The notes under the pieces are model-generated. The model worked only from the letters and a program-made list of their open reading frames with translations. It ran no database searches and had not been told where the DNA came from. Shown in pieces: positions 18,220 to 27,668 of a stretch of 64,000 nt of DNA. This DNA comes from Acinetobacter sp. ANC 4558 (GTDB lineage: Bacteria > Pseudomonadota > Gammaproteobacteria > Pseudomonadales > Moraxellaceae): NCBI RefSeq assembly GCF_002135375.1, contig NZ_NEGH01000004.1, forward strand, positions 216,053-280,052, given 5' to 3'. The position numbers and the translations under genes were made by a program. Each line of letters begins with the position of its first letter. Positions within the stretch are counted from its first letter, which is position 1.

Positions 18220-18837
18220 ATGAATATTTTAGAGGCAATTCAAAGCCGTCGAGCAACCAAACGGTTTGATGAGAATTTTGTACTTTCTTTTGAAGAAAAA
18301 AAAGCCTTGTTATCATTATGTCTTGAGAATGCCCCAAGTGCATTTAACTTACAGCATTGGCGCTTGGTTTTAGTGGAGAGTAAGGAACAGCGAAAAAAAA
18401 TTCATGAAATTGCGTGGAATCAACCCCAAGTTTTAGAATCTTCGATGTTAGTCGTGATTTGTGCACAAAAAGAAAGTTGGCAATATAATGCACGACGTGT
18501 TTGGGACGGTGCTGCCTCAGAAGTTCAGGATTATATGTCTGGTGCTATTGATCAATATTATCGTGGTCATTTAGCAGTACAACGTGATGAAGTAATGCGA
18601 AGTGCGGGAATTTTTGCGCAAACATTAATGCTTGCAGCTCAAGGCAAAGATTTGGACAGTTGTCCAATGGATGGTTTTGATTTTTCGGCAATGGCTAATA
18701 TTATTGATTTACCGAATGATCATGCAGTATGTATGATGGTTGCCATTGGTAAGTCGACTGCTAAAGCGTATCCTAAAGTAGGTAAATTACCATTTGATGA
18801 GTTGGTAAAAATTGATCATTTTAATTCAAATGAATAA
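18220..18837 (+). CDS. Nitroreductase-family protein
   Basis: 205 aa. The N-terminus AIQSRRATKRFDENF, then APSAFNLQHWRLVLVE and the later AAQGKDLDSCPMDGF are standard FMN-binding elements of the nitroreductase family, which reduce nitro groups, quinones or flavins with NAD(P)H. ATG 18220 has GGAAAA just upstream; a TTG at 18208 is in frame but weaker. It stands alone after the frmRA hairpin. Physiological substrate unknown. Confidence 0.9.
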   Translation: MNILEAIQSRRATKRFDENFVLSFEEKKALLSLCLENAPSAFNLQHWRLVLVESKEQRKKIHEIAWNQPQVLESSMLVVICAQKESWQYNARRVWDGAASEVQDYMSGAIDQYYRGHLAVQRDEVMRSAGIFAQTLMLAAQGKDLDSCPMDGFDFSAMANIIDLPNDHAVCMMVAIGKSTAKAYPKVGKLPFDELVKIDHFNSNE

Positions 18838-18947
18838 AAGTTTGACTTCTTTTAAGTAATATTTCTATTTTGAATATTAAATTCTTCATTTTTATCTGTT
18901 GATTATAGTGGGTCATGACGTCAATAGATAATCATGGAAAATATATG

Positions 18948-18980
18948 AAAAAAACCCTCATCTTTCGATGAGGGTTTTTT
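18948..18980 (-). terminator. Rho-independent terminator of the tRNA-Gly unit (bidirectional)
   Basis: Stem ACCCTCAT / ATGAGGGT with a TTTCG-type loop, flanked by an A-run on the left and a T-run on the right, so it can work on both strands. It closes the leftward tRNA unit and may also end the nitroreductase transcript. Confidence 0.8.
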
Positions 18981-18986
18981 AGAATT

Positions 18987-19062
18987 TGGAGCGGGAAAGG
19001 AGACTCGAACTCCCGACCCCAACCTTGGCAAGGTTATGCTCTACCAACTGAGCTATTCCCGC
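18987..19062 (-). tRNA. tRNA-Gly (GCC), CCA encoded
   Basis: On the minus strand the gene begins GCGGGAATAGCTCAG and ends GAGTCTCCTTTCCCGC followed by T and an encoded CCA (76 nt with CCA). The acceptor stem GCGGGAA / TTCCCGC pairs fully, the T loop has TTCGAGT, and the anticodon GCC sits at 19029-19027 in CTTGCCAAG. Confidence 0.95.
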
Positions 19063-19104
19063 GGGGTCGAATAATTTTTTTCTAAAAACTAAACAAAAAA
19101 TTTG

Positions 19105-19177
19105 AGCGGGAAAGGAGACTCGAACTCCCGACCCCAACCTTGGCAAGGTTATGCTCTACCAACTGAGCTATTCCCGC
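19105..19177 (-). tRNA. tRNA-Gly (GCC), second tandem copy without encoded CCA
   Basis: Same 73-nt mature sequence as the neighbouring copy, as far as can be read base by base, with anticodon GCC at 19144-19142. After discriminator T the DNA reads CAA, not CCA, so this copy needs the CCA-adding enzyme. The spacer between the copies is about 40 bp, so both are probably processed from one transcript. Confidence 0.95.
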
Positions 19178-19186
19178 ATGCGGTGT

Positions 19187-19214
19187 ATAATACAGTATGC
19201 AAAACTAGGGTCAA
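19187..19214 (-). promoter_or_regulatory. tRNA-Gly promoter
   Basis: On the minus strand TTGACC (19214-19209), 16 bp, TATTAT (19192-19187), with start of transcription expected a few bases before the first tRNA. Confidence 0.75.
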
Positions 19215-19399
19215 TAACTTTATTCAAAATATTGTACTGTTTGCATAAATAAGAACCAAATTTGGCAATAAAAATAAGGATTCATCGTAAAATAGTTGAA
19301 AATGATGTTCAAAAGTTGGATAGAACGTAAGAATTAATGAAAAAGCATAGGCGATAGCCGTTATACTGATGTGAAGATGAATGAAACTGGATTTTAAAT

Positions 19400-19711
19400 A
19401 TGAGCTTAGAACAAGAACTTATTGAGCGTTTACAAGTGCTTTCACCCATCTCTTTAGAAGTGGTTAATGAATCATCAGGTCATGGTGGTTATTTTCCAGG
19501 TAAAGAATCTCATTTTAAAGTGGTTATTGTTAGTGAGTCTTTTGATGGTCTACGTTTAGTTCAGCGACATCAAAAAGTATATAGCGCCACTGGGGATCTA
19601 CTGAGTGCAGGAAAGATACATGCTTTAGCGATACATGCATTTCTTCCCTCGGAGTGGGCAGGACAAGATACATCAAGTCCTGAGTGTGCTCATGCGCCTA
19701 AAATACCTTAA
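19400..19711 (+). CDS. BolA-family protein
   Basis: 103 aa. The core VNESSGHGGYFPGKESHFKV followed by RHQKVYSATGDLLSAGKIHALAIHAFLPSEW is the BolA fold with its conserved HALAIH helix-capping pattern. BolA proteins act with monothiol glutaredoxins in iron-sulfur handling and as regulators of shape and biofilm. The gene is 13 bp from the next small membrane protein on the same strand. The C-terminal tail after residue 90 is variable in the family. Start ATG 19400. Confidence 0.92.
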   Translation: MSLEQELIERLQVLSPISLEVVNESSGHGGYFPGKESHFKVVIVSESFDGLRLVQRHQKVYSATGDLLSAGKIHALAIHAFLPSEWAGQDTSSPECAHAPKIP

Positions 19712-19723
19712 GAGATCTTGTAA

Positions 19724-20113
19724 ATGTTAAATATGAATCTGTTTAATATATTGCATCTTTTAGGTGTCGTCTTACTCTTTATATCGTTAATTTTTAGTGG
19801 ATATATTCTATTTAAGAATACTCAGAAATATTCATCAGAACTTAGCGTCAGAAAAATATGTATAGGCATACAACATTTTGCTTTAACAATTTTAATCGTT
19901 AGTGGCTTTATACTTTTAAGTATGAAAAATTTTCAAGTTGAAACGTGGTTTTACGCAAAAATAATATTATTTTTTGTTATGGTTTCATCTGTAATTAAAG
20001 CATTTAAGAAAGATGACACGATTCTACTTGTACAACGCCGTGCAGGTTGGACTATTGCATTCATTGCTTTTATTGCAATTTATGGGCTGGTTCAGATCCA
20101 GCCGACATTTTAA
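19724..20113 (+). CDS. Small inner-membrane protein, SirB2-like
   Basis: 129 aa with four predicted membrane helices (about 5-28, 44-63, 72-90, 104-125). The pattern of LHLLGVVLLFISLIFSG at the start, a central GFILL and RRAGWTIAFIAF near the end resembles SirB-family membrane proteins of unknown function, but the match is by eye and uncertain. It lies 12 bp after bolA and probably shares its transcript. A second ATG at 19733 is a possible start. Confidence 0.6.
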   Translation: MLNMNLFNILHLLGVVLLFISLIFSGYILFKNTQKYSSELSVRKICIGIQHFALTILIVSGFILLSMKNFQVETWFYAKIILFFVMVSSVIKAFKKDDTILLVQRRAGWTIAFIAFIAIYGLVQIQPTF

Positions 20114-20188
20114 TAAAAATTTAAACTTTTTCGAATATAAAAAGTTTGTAATTTAGATGACGTATAAAATAAATATATTGGGGTTCTA

Positions 20189-21031
20189 ATGTTAACAAGA
20201 GTAGTATTTAATCAAAAAGGTGGCGTTGGTAAGTCAAGTATTACAGTAAACCTTGCTGCTATTAGTGCATATCAAGGTTTAAAAACACTTGTGATTGATT
20301 TAGATCCCCAAGCAAATTCAAGTCAGTATATTTTAGGAGATGACGCCACTTATTCTGCGGATAAACCTGCTCTTGAACCCAATATTGAAAATTATTTTCA
20401 AGATGTACTTGGAACAAATCCAAATAAAGGCTTAATTGGGCAAACTTTAGGCAATATTTTAAAATCTAGAGCAAAAGGATTGGAAGCCTTTATCCATCAA
20501 TCTAATTTTAAAAATTTAGATGTGATTCCAGCAAGCCCACAGCTAGGAGGGCTTGCACATGCTTTGGAGTCTAAACATAAAATTTATAAACTCAGAGATG
20601 CATTGCAACATCTTGAAAGTCATTATGATCGTGTATTTATCGATACTCCTCCTGCATTTAACTTTTTCACCTTATCTGCACTTATTGCCGCAGATCGCGT
20701 TTTAATACCATTTGACTGTGATGTTTTTTCTAAACGCGCATTGCAGACCTTAATGGAAAATGTATTAGAAACTCAGGAAGATCATAATGAGAATTTGGTG
20801 ATAGAGGGAATTGTTGTGAATCAATTTCAACAACAGGCAAAATTACCGAAAGAAGTTGTTCAGCAGCTTAAAGATGAAGGCTTACCTGTATTGAATAATA
20901 TGTTGCCTCCTTCTGTGATTATGAAAGAATCACACCATAAAAATTTACCATTAATTCATATGAATTTTGAACATAAATTGACTCAGACCTATCAATCATT
21001 GTTCAATGAAATAGATAATCGTTCGAGATAA
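20189..21031 (+). CDS. ParA-family ATPase (orphan)
   Basis: 280 aa. Deviant Walker A KGGVGKSS at residues 9-16, VIDLDPQANSS (A' motif) and FIDTPPAF (Walker B) place it among ParA/Soj ATPases. No parB, plasmid or replication gene is near; it is followed after 4 bp by a lipoprotein gene, so the two are likely co-expressed. Orphan ParA proteins of this kind position other cell-envelope or cytoplasmic cargo. The insertion around residues 60-100 (about 40 aa rich in polar residues) is longer than in Soj. Start ATG 20189 has GGGG upstream. Confidence 0.88.
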   Translation: MLTRVVFNQKGGVGKSSITVNLAAISAYQGLKTLVIDLDPQANSSQYILGDDATYSADKPALEPNIENYFQDVLGTNPNKGLIGQTLGNILKSRAKGLEAFIHQSNFKNLDVIPASPQLGGLAHALESKHKIYKLRDALQHLESHYDRVFIDTPPAFNFFTLSALIAADRVLIPFDCDVFSKRALQTLMENVLETQEDHNENLVIEGIVVNQFQQQAKLPKEVVQQLKDEGLPVLNNMLPPSVIMKESHHKNLPLIHMNFEHKLTQTYQSLFNEIDNRSR

Positions 21032-21035
21032 TAAA

Positions 21036-21428
21036 ATGAAATTAATTTCAATGACTTTAATATTAGGTTCAACCTTATTATTGGGTGCTTGTGCTACAAC
21101 AGTGAAACCTACATATGTTTCTCCTACACAATATCAATCATTAGATTGTGGTCAGTTACAAAATGAATATAACCGTATTCAGCAATATGTTGAGAATGGT
21201 GTTGAACCAGCTAAACGGACGGGTGTTGGTCTGGGTGTGGGTTTAGGCGGTGGATGGGGAAGTCGAGGTGGATGGGGTTTTGGTCCAAGTATTTCTGTAA
21301 ATATGGGTCAATCTTCTAATACGAAAAAAACTGAGTTAGCTCGAATTTTAGGTGAGCAAGAAGCAATTGTACAAGCCGCTCAGTTTAAAGGCTGCCCAAT
21401 CATTGTGAGAAATAAGTCAACAAAATAA
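21036..21428 (+). CDS. Lipoprotein with glycine-rich segment, co-transcribed with parA
   Basis: 130 aa with a type II signal peptide ending LLGAC (Cys19). The middle has a conspicuous Gly-rich run at about residues 64-85 (GVGLGVGLGGGWG and onward) that may be a glycine-zipper-like membrane-interacting element. Two further cysteines sit near 38 and 119. It starts 4 bp after parA. I do not recognise a named family. Likely an outer-membrane lipoprotein. Confidence 0.75.
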   Translation: MKLISMTLILGSTLLLGACATTVKPTYVSPTQYQSLDCGQLQNEYNRIQQYVENGVEPAKRTGVGLGVGLGGGWGSRGGWGFGPSISVNMGQSSNTKKTELARILGEQEAIVQAAQFKGCPIIVRNKSTK

Positions 21429-21633
21429 TGAAAAATGCATTTTGTTGTCACCGCTGAAACATGTGATAACAAAATGATTTCTATGATTGAAAAAAATTAT
21501 AAAGTATTGTATTAAAATAATATTTTTTAATAAAATAAAATATTTTTGAATGAGTTCTTTGAAAAATCTCATTGTTATTTTTATTCACTTTCATATAAGG
21601 TGGCGACCATATTTGGTATAAAAAGATGCTTTG

Positions 21634-22224
21634 ATGATTGAGAACTGGCTTTTTATTTTGGCAGTAATTGCAGTTTTGATGATCCCAGGTCCTACAAATG
21701 TTGTACTTGCAAGCTCAGCGCATCAGCAAGGATTAACAAAGACGAGTTTTTTTATTCCTGCTGAATGGCTAGGTTATTTATATGCAATCAATTTATGGGC
21801 TTTGCTTATTCATCTTTGCTCTTCGACATGGCCTTATTTAGTCACAGGTTTACATGTTTTAAGTTTTGGTTATGTGTGTTGGTTGGCTTTTCGATTGTGG
21901 AAGTTACCTCATTTAGAAGAATATAATCAAAAGCATCATAATATTCGACCACGTCAATTATTTTTTGCGACCTTAAAAAATCCGAAAGCCTTATTATTTG
22001 CAGCAGGTATTTTTCCTGAGGAAACGTGGGGGAGTGTGATGAATTTTATGCTCGTTCAGTTAATTTTTTGTATGGTTTTAATTCCTACAGCATTGTTTTG
22101 GATGTTTTTTGGACAAGCCATATTGTCAGGAAAAATCAAAAAAATAAAAGCCGATATATTATATAAATATTCGGCACTTATTTTAATCTTGTGCATATTA
22201 CCTGTGATTATTCAATTCTTTTGA
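21634..22224 (+). CDS. LysE/RhtB-family exporter
   Basis: 196 aa with five to six helices. MIPGPTNVVLASS near the N-terminus and TLKNPKALLFAAG in the middle are the family signatures of amino-acid efflux carriers. ATG 21634 was preferred over the preceding TTG at 21631. Its last 17 bp overlap the end of the convergent DedA gene. Substrate unknown. Confidence 0.85.
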   Translation: MIENWLFILAVIAVLMIPGPTNVVLASSAHQQGLTKTSFFIPAEWLGYLYAINLWALLIHLCSSTWPYLVTGLHVLSFGYVCWLAFRLWKLPHLEEYNQKHHNIRPRQLFFATLKNPKALLFAAGIFPEETWGSVMNFMLVQLIFCMVLIPTALFWMFFGQAILSGKIKKIKADILYKYSALILILCILPVIIQFF

Positions 22225-22876
22225 TTTCCTCTGATGAGGATCTAGTTTTTTTTTTATTCATATATTGCTTAATTAGACCAAAAATACCAGGTAAAATACT
22301 AATAATGATGATTCCAAAAATCAGATAGGTAAAATTCTCTTTAATAATCGGTGCATTACCAAATAAATAACCTAAAACAACAAAAGATGTAATCCAGAAA
22401 AATGCACCAATGACATTATATGTGAGGAAAAATTTATAATTCATATTGCCTGCACCCGCAATAAATGGTGCAAAAGTGCGTGCAAATGGAATAAAACGGG
22501 CAAAAATAATGGTCTTTCCACCATGTTTTTCGAAAAATTTCTGCGTTGAAATCAAGTGTTGTTTATTAATGAGTTTCGATTCAAGTTCAAATACGCGTGG
22601 CCCCACATATTTACCAATATGATAATTTACTGTGTCACCTAATACTGCAGCAATAAACAAAATAATAATCAGTGTAACTGGATTCATTGCACCTGTAGAA
22701 GCGGCTAATGCACCAGCTGCGAAAAGTAAGCTATCACCTGGTAAAAATGGCATAACAACAAAGCCAGTTTCTACAAAAATGATTAAAAATAAGATGGCAT
22801 AAACCCAAGTACCATAATTGGTAATAAATTCGAATAAGTGCTCATCTACATTTAATATAAAATCGATTAGTTCCAT
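22208..22876 (-). CDS. DedA-family membrane protein
   Basis: 222 aa. The conserved motifs VMPFLPGDSLLFAAGALA and FARFIPFARTFAPFIAG are typical of DedA/VTT proteins, which flip or handle phospholipids and undecaprenyl phosphate and support membrane-potential homeostasis. Four to five membrane segments. ATG at 22876. The 3' end overlaps the convergent LysE gene by 17 bp. Confidence 0.92.
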   Translation of the reverse strand: MELIDFILNVDEHLFEFITNYGTWVYAILFLIIFVETGFVVMPFLPGDSLLFAAGALAASTGAMNPVTLIIILFIAAVLGDTVNYHIGKYVGPRVFELESKLINKQHLISTQKFFEKHGGKTIIFARFIPFARTFAPFIAGAGNMNYKFFLTYNVIGAFFWITSFVVLGYLFGNAPIIKENFTYLIFGIIIISILPGIFGLIKQYMNKKKTRSSSEEIKRIE

Positions 22877-23068
22877 GCTGGGCAGTATTGCGAAAAATTA
22901 AACAAATCCTAGCAGTCCATAGTTAGAAAGTCAGTATTAAAAAATATTTATTTTTATATTGTTTGTTTTATTTATGGAACGATGGGTGTTAATTATACAT
23001 ATTTATTCTAAACATAATGCTTACTATTATTTATATCTGTTCAATAATCATATTAAAGAGAATTTAAA

Positions 23069-23485
23069 ATGTTTAATCCAAATCAAATTTTGAAAAATAT
23101 AGTAGAAAAAAATCAAATACATATGTTTGTAAATTTTATTGCGCGAGCGTTATTGGCTTATATTTTTATTGTTGCAGGGTGGGGAAAACTTACAGCCTAT
23201 AGCGCAACGGCTGGATATATGGAGTCAATGGGTGTGTCTGGTGCATTATTACCATTAACCATATTGGTCGAATTGGGTGGAGGGTTAGCCTTATTATTGG
23301 GTTTTCAAACACGTTTTGCCGCTTTAGGTTTAGGTTTTTTTAGTTTAATTACAGCATTTATATTTCATTCTACAGACGCTGATACCATTAATTTTATGAA
23401 AAACTTTGCTATAGCCGGTGGCTTATTTATCTTAATGTTACAAGGAGCGGGAAAATTTAGCTTAGATGACTTAATTGAAAAATGA
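23069..23485 (+). CDS. DoxX-family membrane protein
   Basis: 138 aa with four helices. ARALLAYIFIVAGWGKL, then ILVELGGGLALLLGFQTR and a Phe-rich third helix fit the DoxX family, linked to quinone and sulfide/thiosulfate redox or stress functions. Monocistronic in appearance. ATG 23069 has AAAGAGA 7 nt upstream. Confidence 0.9.
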   Translation: MFNPNQILKNIVEKNQIHMFVNFIARALLAYIFIVAGWGKLTAYSATAGYMESMGVSGALLPLTILVELGGGLALLLGFQTRFAALGLGFFSLITAFIFHSTDADTINFMKNFAIAGGLFILMLQGAGKFSLDDLIEK

Positions 23486-23644
23486 TAATTCATTGATTGT
23501 TATTTGCATGATATGGATTCTGTATTATGAAATGGTAAATATAAAAATATTTCTTAAAAGATCTGTGTACGAATAAAGTGCGTATAGCAGATAAAAATGA
23601 TAGAATATGGCGCTTATATTCATTTGCCTGCATAGTTGTTTACC

Positions 23645-25213
23645 ATGACTACCAATACCCAAATTACTGAAGATCGTATCCTCATCTTGGATTTCGGTTC
23701 TCAATATAGTCAGCTTATTGCACGTCGTGTACGTGAAGCTGGTGTCTATTCAGAAATGTACGCATTTGATATGTCTGAAGAAGACATTCGTGCATTTAAC
23801 CCAAACGGGATTATCCTTTCAGGTGGTCCAGAAAGTGTTCATGAAGAAGGTAGTCCGCGTACACCGCAAGTTGTTTTTGAACTTGGTGTGCCTGTTCTCG
23901 GTATTTGCTATGGTTTACAAACCATGTCAGAGCAATTGGGCGGCAAAGTAGAAGCTGGTACAGTTCACGAATTTGGTTATGCTGAAGTTGACGTACAAGT
24001 GCGTGACCAACTACTTGGTGATTTAGATGATGGCAACAACCAGCTAAAAGTCTGGATGAGTCATGGTGATAAAGTATCACAAATTCCAGAAGGTTTTAAA
24101 GTTACAGCAAGTACACCAAGTTGCCCGTTTGCTGCAGTTTCTGATGAAACCCGTCGTTTTTATGGCGTTCAGTTCCATCCTGAAGTTACACATACTGCAA
24201 AAGGTGCAGAACTTCTGTCTAACTTTGTTCATAAAATTTGTGGTTGCGGAAATCTTTGGAATTCTGAAAACATTATCGAACTTCGTATTGAGCAATTGCG
24301 CAAACAAATTGGTAATGAAAAAGTATTGCTTGGCCTTTCAGGTGGTGTAGATTCTTCTGTCGTGGCAGCACTATTACACCGTGCAATTGGTGATCAATTA
24401 ACATGTGTATTTGTAGATAATGGCTTGCTTCGCTTAAATGAAGGCGATCAAGTAATGGATATGTTTGCGAAAAATATGGGTATCCGTGTCATTCGTGCAG
24501 ACGCTGAAGAGCGATTCTTAACTGCACTTGCGGGCGAAGTCGATCCAGAGAAAAAACGTAAAATTATTGGCCGTGAATTTATTGAAGTGTTTGCTGAAGA
24601 AGCGCGCAATTTAGATGGCGTGAAATTCTTGGCGCAAGGTACAATTTATCCTGACGTGATTGAATCTGCTGCAAGTAAACAAGGTAAGGCACATGTCATT
24701 AAATCGCATCATAATGTTGGTGGTTTACCAGATGATTTAGCCTTTGAATTGGTTGAACCGATTCGTGACTTATTTAAAGATGAAGTCCGCCGTTTAGGGA
24801 CAACCTTAGGTTTACCATTTGAAATGTTGTACCGTCATCCATTCCCAGGTCCAGGTTTGGGCGTGCGTATTTTGGGTGAAGTGAAAAAAGAATATGCTGA
24901 TATTCTTCGTTTAGCTGATGATATTTTCATGCAAGAACTTCGTGCAAGTGGATGGTATGACAAGACTGCTCAAGCATTTGCAGTGTTCCAACCCGTTAAA
25001 TCTGTTGGTGTAGTTGGCGATGGTCGTCGTTATGCATGGGTCATTGCACTTCGTGCAGTTGAAACGGTTGACTTTATGACGGCTCGTTTCGCACATCTTC
25101 CTTATGATTTGGTTGATAAAATTTCAACACGCATCATGAATGAAATTAAAGATGTATCTCGTGTGGTTTATGACGTTTCGTCTAAGCCACCAGCGACGAT
25201 TGAATGGGAATAG
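23645..25213 (+). CDS. guaA: GMP synthase (glutamine-hydrolysing)
   Basis: 522 aa, the family's usual length. The N-terminal class I glutamine amidotransferase domain has [10 protein letters not shown], the nucleophile Cys in GICYGLQ and FHPEVTHT; the ATP pyrophosphatase domain has the P-loop [10 protein letters not shown]; the C-terminal dimerisation domain ends KPPATIEWE. It converts XMP, ATP and glutamine to GMP. ATG 23645 gives the standard N-terminus; a TTG at 23636 would add three residues. Followed by a strong terminator. Confidence 0.98.
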   Translation: MTTNTQITEDRILILDFGSQYSQLIARRVREAGVYSEMYAFDMSEEDIRAFNPNGIILSGGPESVHEEGSPRTPQVVFELGVPVLGICYGLQTMSEQLGGKVEAGTVHEFGYAEVDVQVRDQLLGDLDDGNNQLKVWMSHGDKVSQIPEGFKVTASTPSCPFAAVSDETRRFYGVQFHPEVTHTAKGAELLSNFVHKICGCGNLWNSENIIELRIEQLRKQIGNEKVLLGLSGGVDSSVVAALLHRAIGDQLTCVFVDNGLLRLNEGDQVMDMFAKNMGIRVIRADAEERFLTALAGEVDPEKKRKIIGREFIEVFAEEARNLDGVKFLAQGTIYPDVIESAASKQGKAHVIKSHHNVGGLPDDLAFELVEPIRDLFKDEVRRLGTTLGLPFEMLYRHPFPGPGLGVRILGEVKKEYADILRLADDIFMQELRASGWYDKTAQAFAVFQPVKSVGVVGDGRRYAWVIALRAVETVDFMTARFAHLPYDLVDKISTRIMNEIKDVSRVVYDVSSKPPATIEWE

Positions 25214-25230
25214 TCTAGTATTTAATCGTA

Positions 25231-25269
25231 AAACCAAAAAGTCCACGTAATCGTGGGCTTTTTGGTTTG
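25231..25269 (+). terminator. Terminator between guaA and the convergent MFS gene
   Basis: AAACCAAAAAGTCCACG / CGTGGGCTTTTTGGTTT with a TAAT loop; near-perfect 17-bp stem with A and T runs on the flanks, so it can serve guaA and the convergent transporter. Confidence 0.85.
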
Positions 25270-25293
25270 ATGTTGATTGGCTATATTCGTTGT

Positions 25294-26763
25294 TTATTCA
25301 CTAACAGCAGATTTCTTATACGCAATTAACGTAATAAGGATGGTTGCTATCATGACGGCAATTAGGTTGTAAATCATCGCACTAGAAAAAGCATCAGCAT
25401 ATTGACTCGTTTGGGAAGTGCTTTGATTGGCATCACTATTGAGAACAGTGACGAAAAAGATCCCAACAATGGCAACGCCTAATGCCCCACCGACTTGTTG
25501 CATTGTGGAAATAAACCCTGCCGCCATTCCTACATGATGCTCCTCAGCATAGCCAATGACCAAATTGAGTAGCGGTGTCATAGACAGTCCTTGTCCGAAG
25601 CCAAATAGAATCAGGGGGGATAAAAAGATCAAAATTTCAGATTGATGGTCGAGATTAGATGCAGTAATGATTAACCAGCCGATTCCGATGGCATAGATCA
25701 TTGTGCCAAACGCGATACTCATGTTTCCGAAATGAGCAACTAGTTTTGGTGCTAGTAGCGATGCAGAGATAAAACCTAGACTGGCTGGAGCAAATAAGGT
25801 TCCCGCTTCAAATGGTGTTAAACCAAGACCAGATTGTACAAGTAAGGAAAAACATAGAAAGAGTGATGTTGCTGTTGAGTAAATGAGCAGCACGACAAGA
25901 GATCCTATTGAGAAACCAGCATTTCGAAATAAGGCCAAATCAATGGCAGGATTACCATTGCGTTTAGCGACTACATGTTCCCATATAAGAAAGGTGGTTA
26001 GCAGTAAGATTGAAGCAGCTAAGCTGATCCATGTCCAAAGTGGCCACCCAATATTTGGCCCTTCGAGCAGTGGAAGAAGTAAGAGTAAAAGCCCTATTGT
26101 TGCCAGTCCTATTCCTGACCAATCAACATCTAAGGCATGAGGAGATTTAGACTCTGGGATGATTTGAGCAAACAGTACTGCGATGATGCCGATTGGTAGA
26201 TTGATGAGAAAAATGATTCTCCAACCCAGTCCCAAAAGATCACTTTCGATGATAAAGCCTCCCAATACTTGTCCAGCAATCGCTGCTAACCCAAGTGTCA
26301 TTCCGAGAAGTCCGAATACTCGACGACGGCTAATATCATCATACATGACGTGTAATAGTGCATAGACTTGTGGAAATAGAATTGCACCCGCTGCACCTTG
26401 TAGAAGGCGGGCAGCAATTAGGCTTGAAGCATTAGGTGCTATACCACAAAGAAATGATGTAATAGAGAACCCTAGCATCCCTAGTATAAATAGTCGTCGC
26501 CGTCCGTGGCGGTCGCCAAGCCTTCCACTAGCAATTAGTAATACACCGAAAGCCAATTCATATCCTGCGATGACAAAACCAATATCGGAAAACCCAACGC
26601 CAAGGTCGGCTTGCATAGAAGGAATAGCGACGTTAACAACGAATAGGTCGAAAACCGTAATGAATCCACCAAGCAACAGAATCATTAGTGCAAATGCTGA
26701 GGGTTTTGATGGCGTATTAATTTGCGTAGTGCGTGTAGCGGAAGATAAATGATCGTCAGTCAT
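25294..26763 (-). CDS. MFS drug exporter, DHA2 family (14 TMS, EmrB/QacA-like)
   Basis: 489 aa, which with about 14 hydrophobic segments indicates the DHA2 subfamily. GDRHGRRRLFILGM is motif A and GFIIESDLLGLGWRIIFLIN covers the family motif C/loop region. Proton-driven export of toxic compounds is likely. It is divergent from an XRE/MmyB-type regulator, a common exporter-regulator pairing. Base and codon use (many CGx Arg and GC-rich codons in the pair) look different from the flanking genes, suggesting lateral acquisition of the two genes together. Confidence 0.9.
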   Translation of the reverse strand: MTDDHLSSATRTTQINTPSKPSAFALMILLLGGFITVFDLFVVNVAIPSMQADLGVGFSDIGFVIAGYELAFGVLLIASGRLGDRHGRRRLFILGMLGFSITSFLCGIAPNASSLIAARLLQGAAGAILFPQVYALLHVMYDDISRRRVFGLLGMTLGLAAIAGQVLGGFIIESDLLGLGWRIIFLINLPIGIIAVLFAQIIPESKSPHALDVDWSGIGLATIGLLLLLLPLLEGPNIGWPLWTWISLAASILLLTTFLIWEHVVAKRNGNPAIDLALFRNAGFSIGSLVVLLIYSTATSLFLCFSLLVQSGLGLTPFEAGTLFAPASLGFISASLLAPKLVAHFGNMSIAFGTMIYAIGIGWLIITASNLDHQSEILIFLSPLILFGFGQGLSMTPLLNLVIGYAEEHHVGMAAGFISTMQQVGGALGVAIVGIFFVTVLNSDANQSTSQTSQYADAFSSAMIYNLIAVMIATILITLIAYKKSAVSE

Positions 26764-26818
26764 GACAATTCCAAATGTGATTTCAATGTGCTTGAAAGAG
26801 TGTTACACGTAATTTAAA

Positions 26819-26850
26819 CTATTACTATAGAAGCATTTATACTATTACTA
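26819..26850. promoter_or_regulatory. Direct repeat CTATTACTA x2 in the divergent promoter region
   Basis: Identical 9-mers at 26819-26827 and 26842-26850 (23 bp apart, about two helical turns) lie just upstream of the regulator start and between the divergent genes. Probable binding sites of the MmyB-like protein. Confidence 0.5.
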
Positions 26851-26858
26851 CGGGTGAT

Positions 26859-27668
26859 ATGTTGGACAACCGTTTAGATCGAAAACGCACTGAACTAGCA
26901 GATTTTCTACGGCGACGACGAGAGAGTCTTTCTCCTCTTGATGTTGGCTTACCTCTTGGAAAAAGGAGACGAACATCAGGGCTTCGTCGTGAGGAAGTTG
27001 CTGCACTCGCGGGAGTTGGGCTTACGTGGTATACATGGTTAGAGCAGGGGCGTGTTATTACGGTATCCACTGAATTTCTCGATAGTGTATCTCGGGTCTT
27101 AAAATTGGATGAAATTGAGCGACGACATTTATTTCTGTTGGCACATCAACGTCCACCAGCTGTAGCAGGAGAAACGTGGTGCGAACTGCCACCACTGGTG
27201 CGTGTGTTGCTTGATGATTTGACGCACCGTCCTGCCTACGTATTGAACTTGAGATGGGATGTGATAGGGTGGAACACTGCCGCTGAGAACCTTTTTCAAT
27301 TTGAGCAACGTGATGTGTCTGAACGGAATATGCTTTGGATGTTATTTTCGGACGATCGCTTGAATAGTCGGATCGTAGAATGGTCTGCTCAGGCCCCACA
27401 GGTTTTAGCGAGTTTTCGACGAGACTTTGCACAGGCTCCCGAAGATGACGGAATGATCGCACTTGTAGAAGCATTGGAACAGATTTCACCTTCTTTTCAA
27501 AGTCTATGGAATCAGCATGATGTGCATGGTCGCTGCGAAGGACGTCGTAGTTTCATGATCGATGATGTAGGTCGAGTAACATTTGATCACTCATCCTTTA
27601 TTGTAGATGAGGAAAAACACCTTCGATTGGTTTTCTATGCAATGGTTACTGGGAATGTTGTCAAATGA
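26859..27668 (+). CDS. XRE-type regulator with MmyB-like ligand-binding domain
   Basis: 269 aa. The N-terminal HTH (about 10-75) contains RRTSGLRREEVAALAGVGLT followed by WYTWLEQGR, the signature of this regulator family; residues about 100-265 form the MmyB-like PAS-type domain with RPAYVLNLRWDVIGWNTAAE. These proteins usually repress a neighbouring oxidoreductase or transporter and may bind a fatty-acid-like ligand. Divergent from the DHA2 exporter at a 95-bp promoter region with a direct repeat. More GC-rich coding than neighbours. Confidence 0.9.
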   Translation: MLDNRLDRKRTELADFLRRRRESLSPLDVGLPLGKRRRTSGLRREEVAALAGVGLTWYTWLEQGRVITVSTEFLDSVSRVLKLDEIERRHLFLLAHQRPPAVAGETWCELPPLVRVLLDDLTHRPAYVLNLRWDVIGWNTAAENLFQFEQRDVSERNMLWMLFSDDRLNSRIVEWSAQAPQVLASFRRDFAQAPEDDGMIALVEALEQISPSFQSLWNQHDVHGRCEGRRSFMIDDVGRVTFDHSSFIVDEEKHLRLVFYAMVTGNVVK

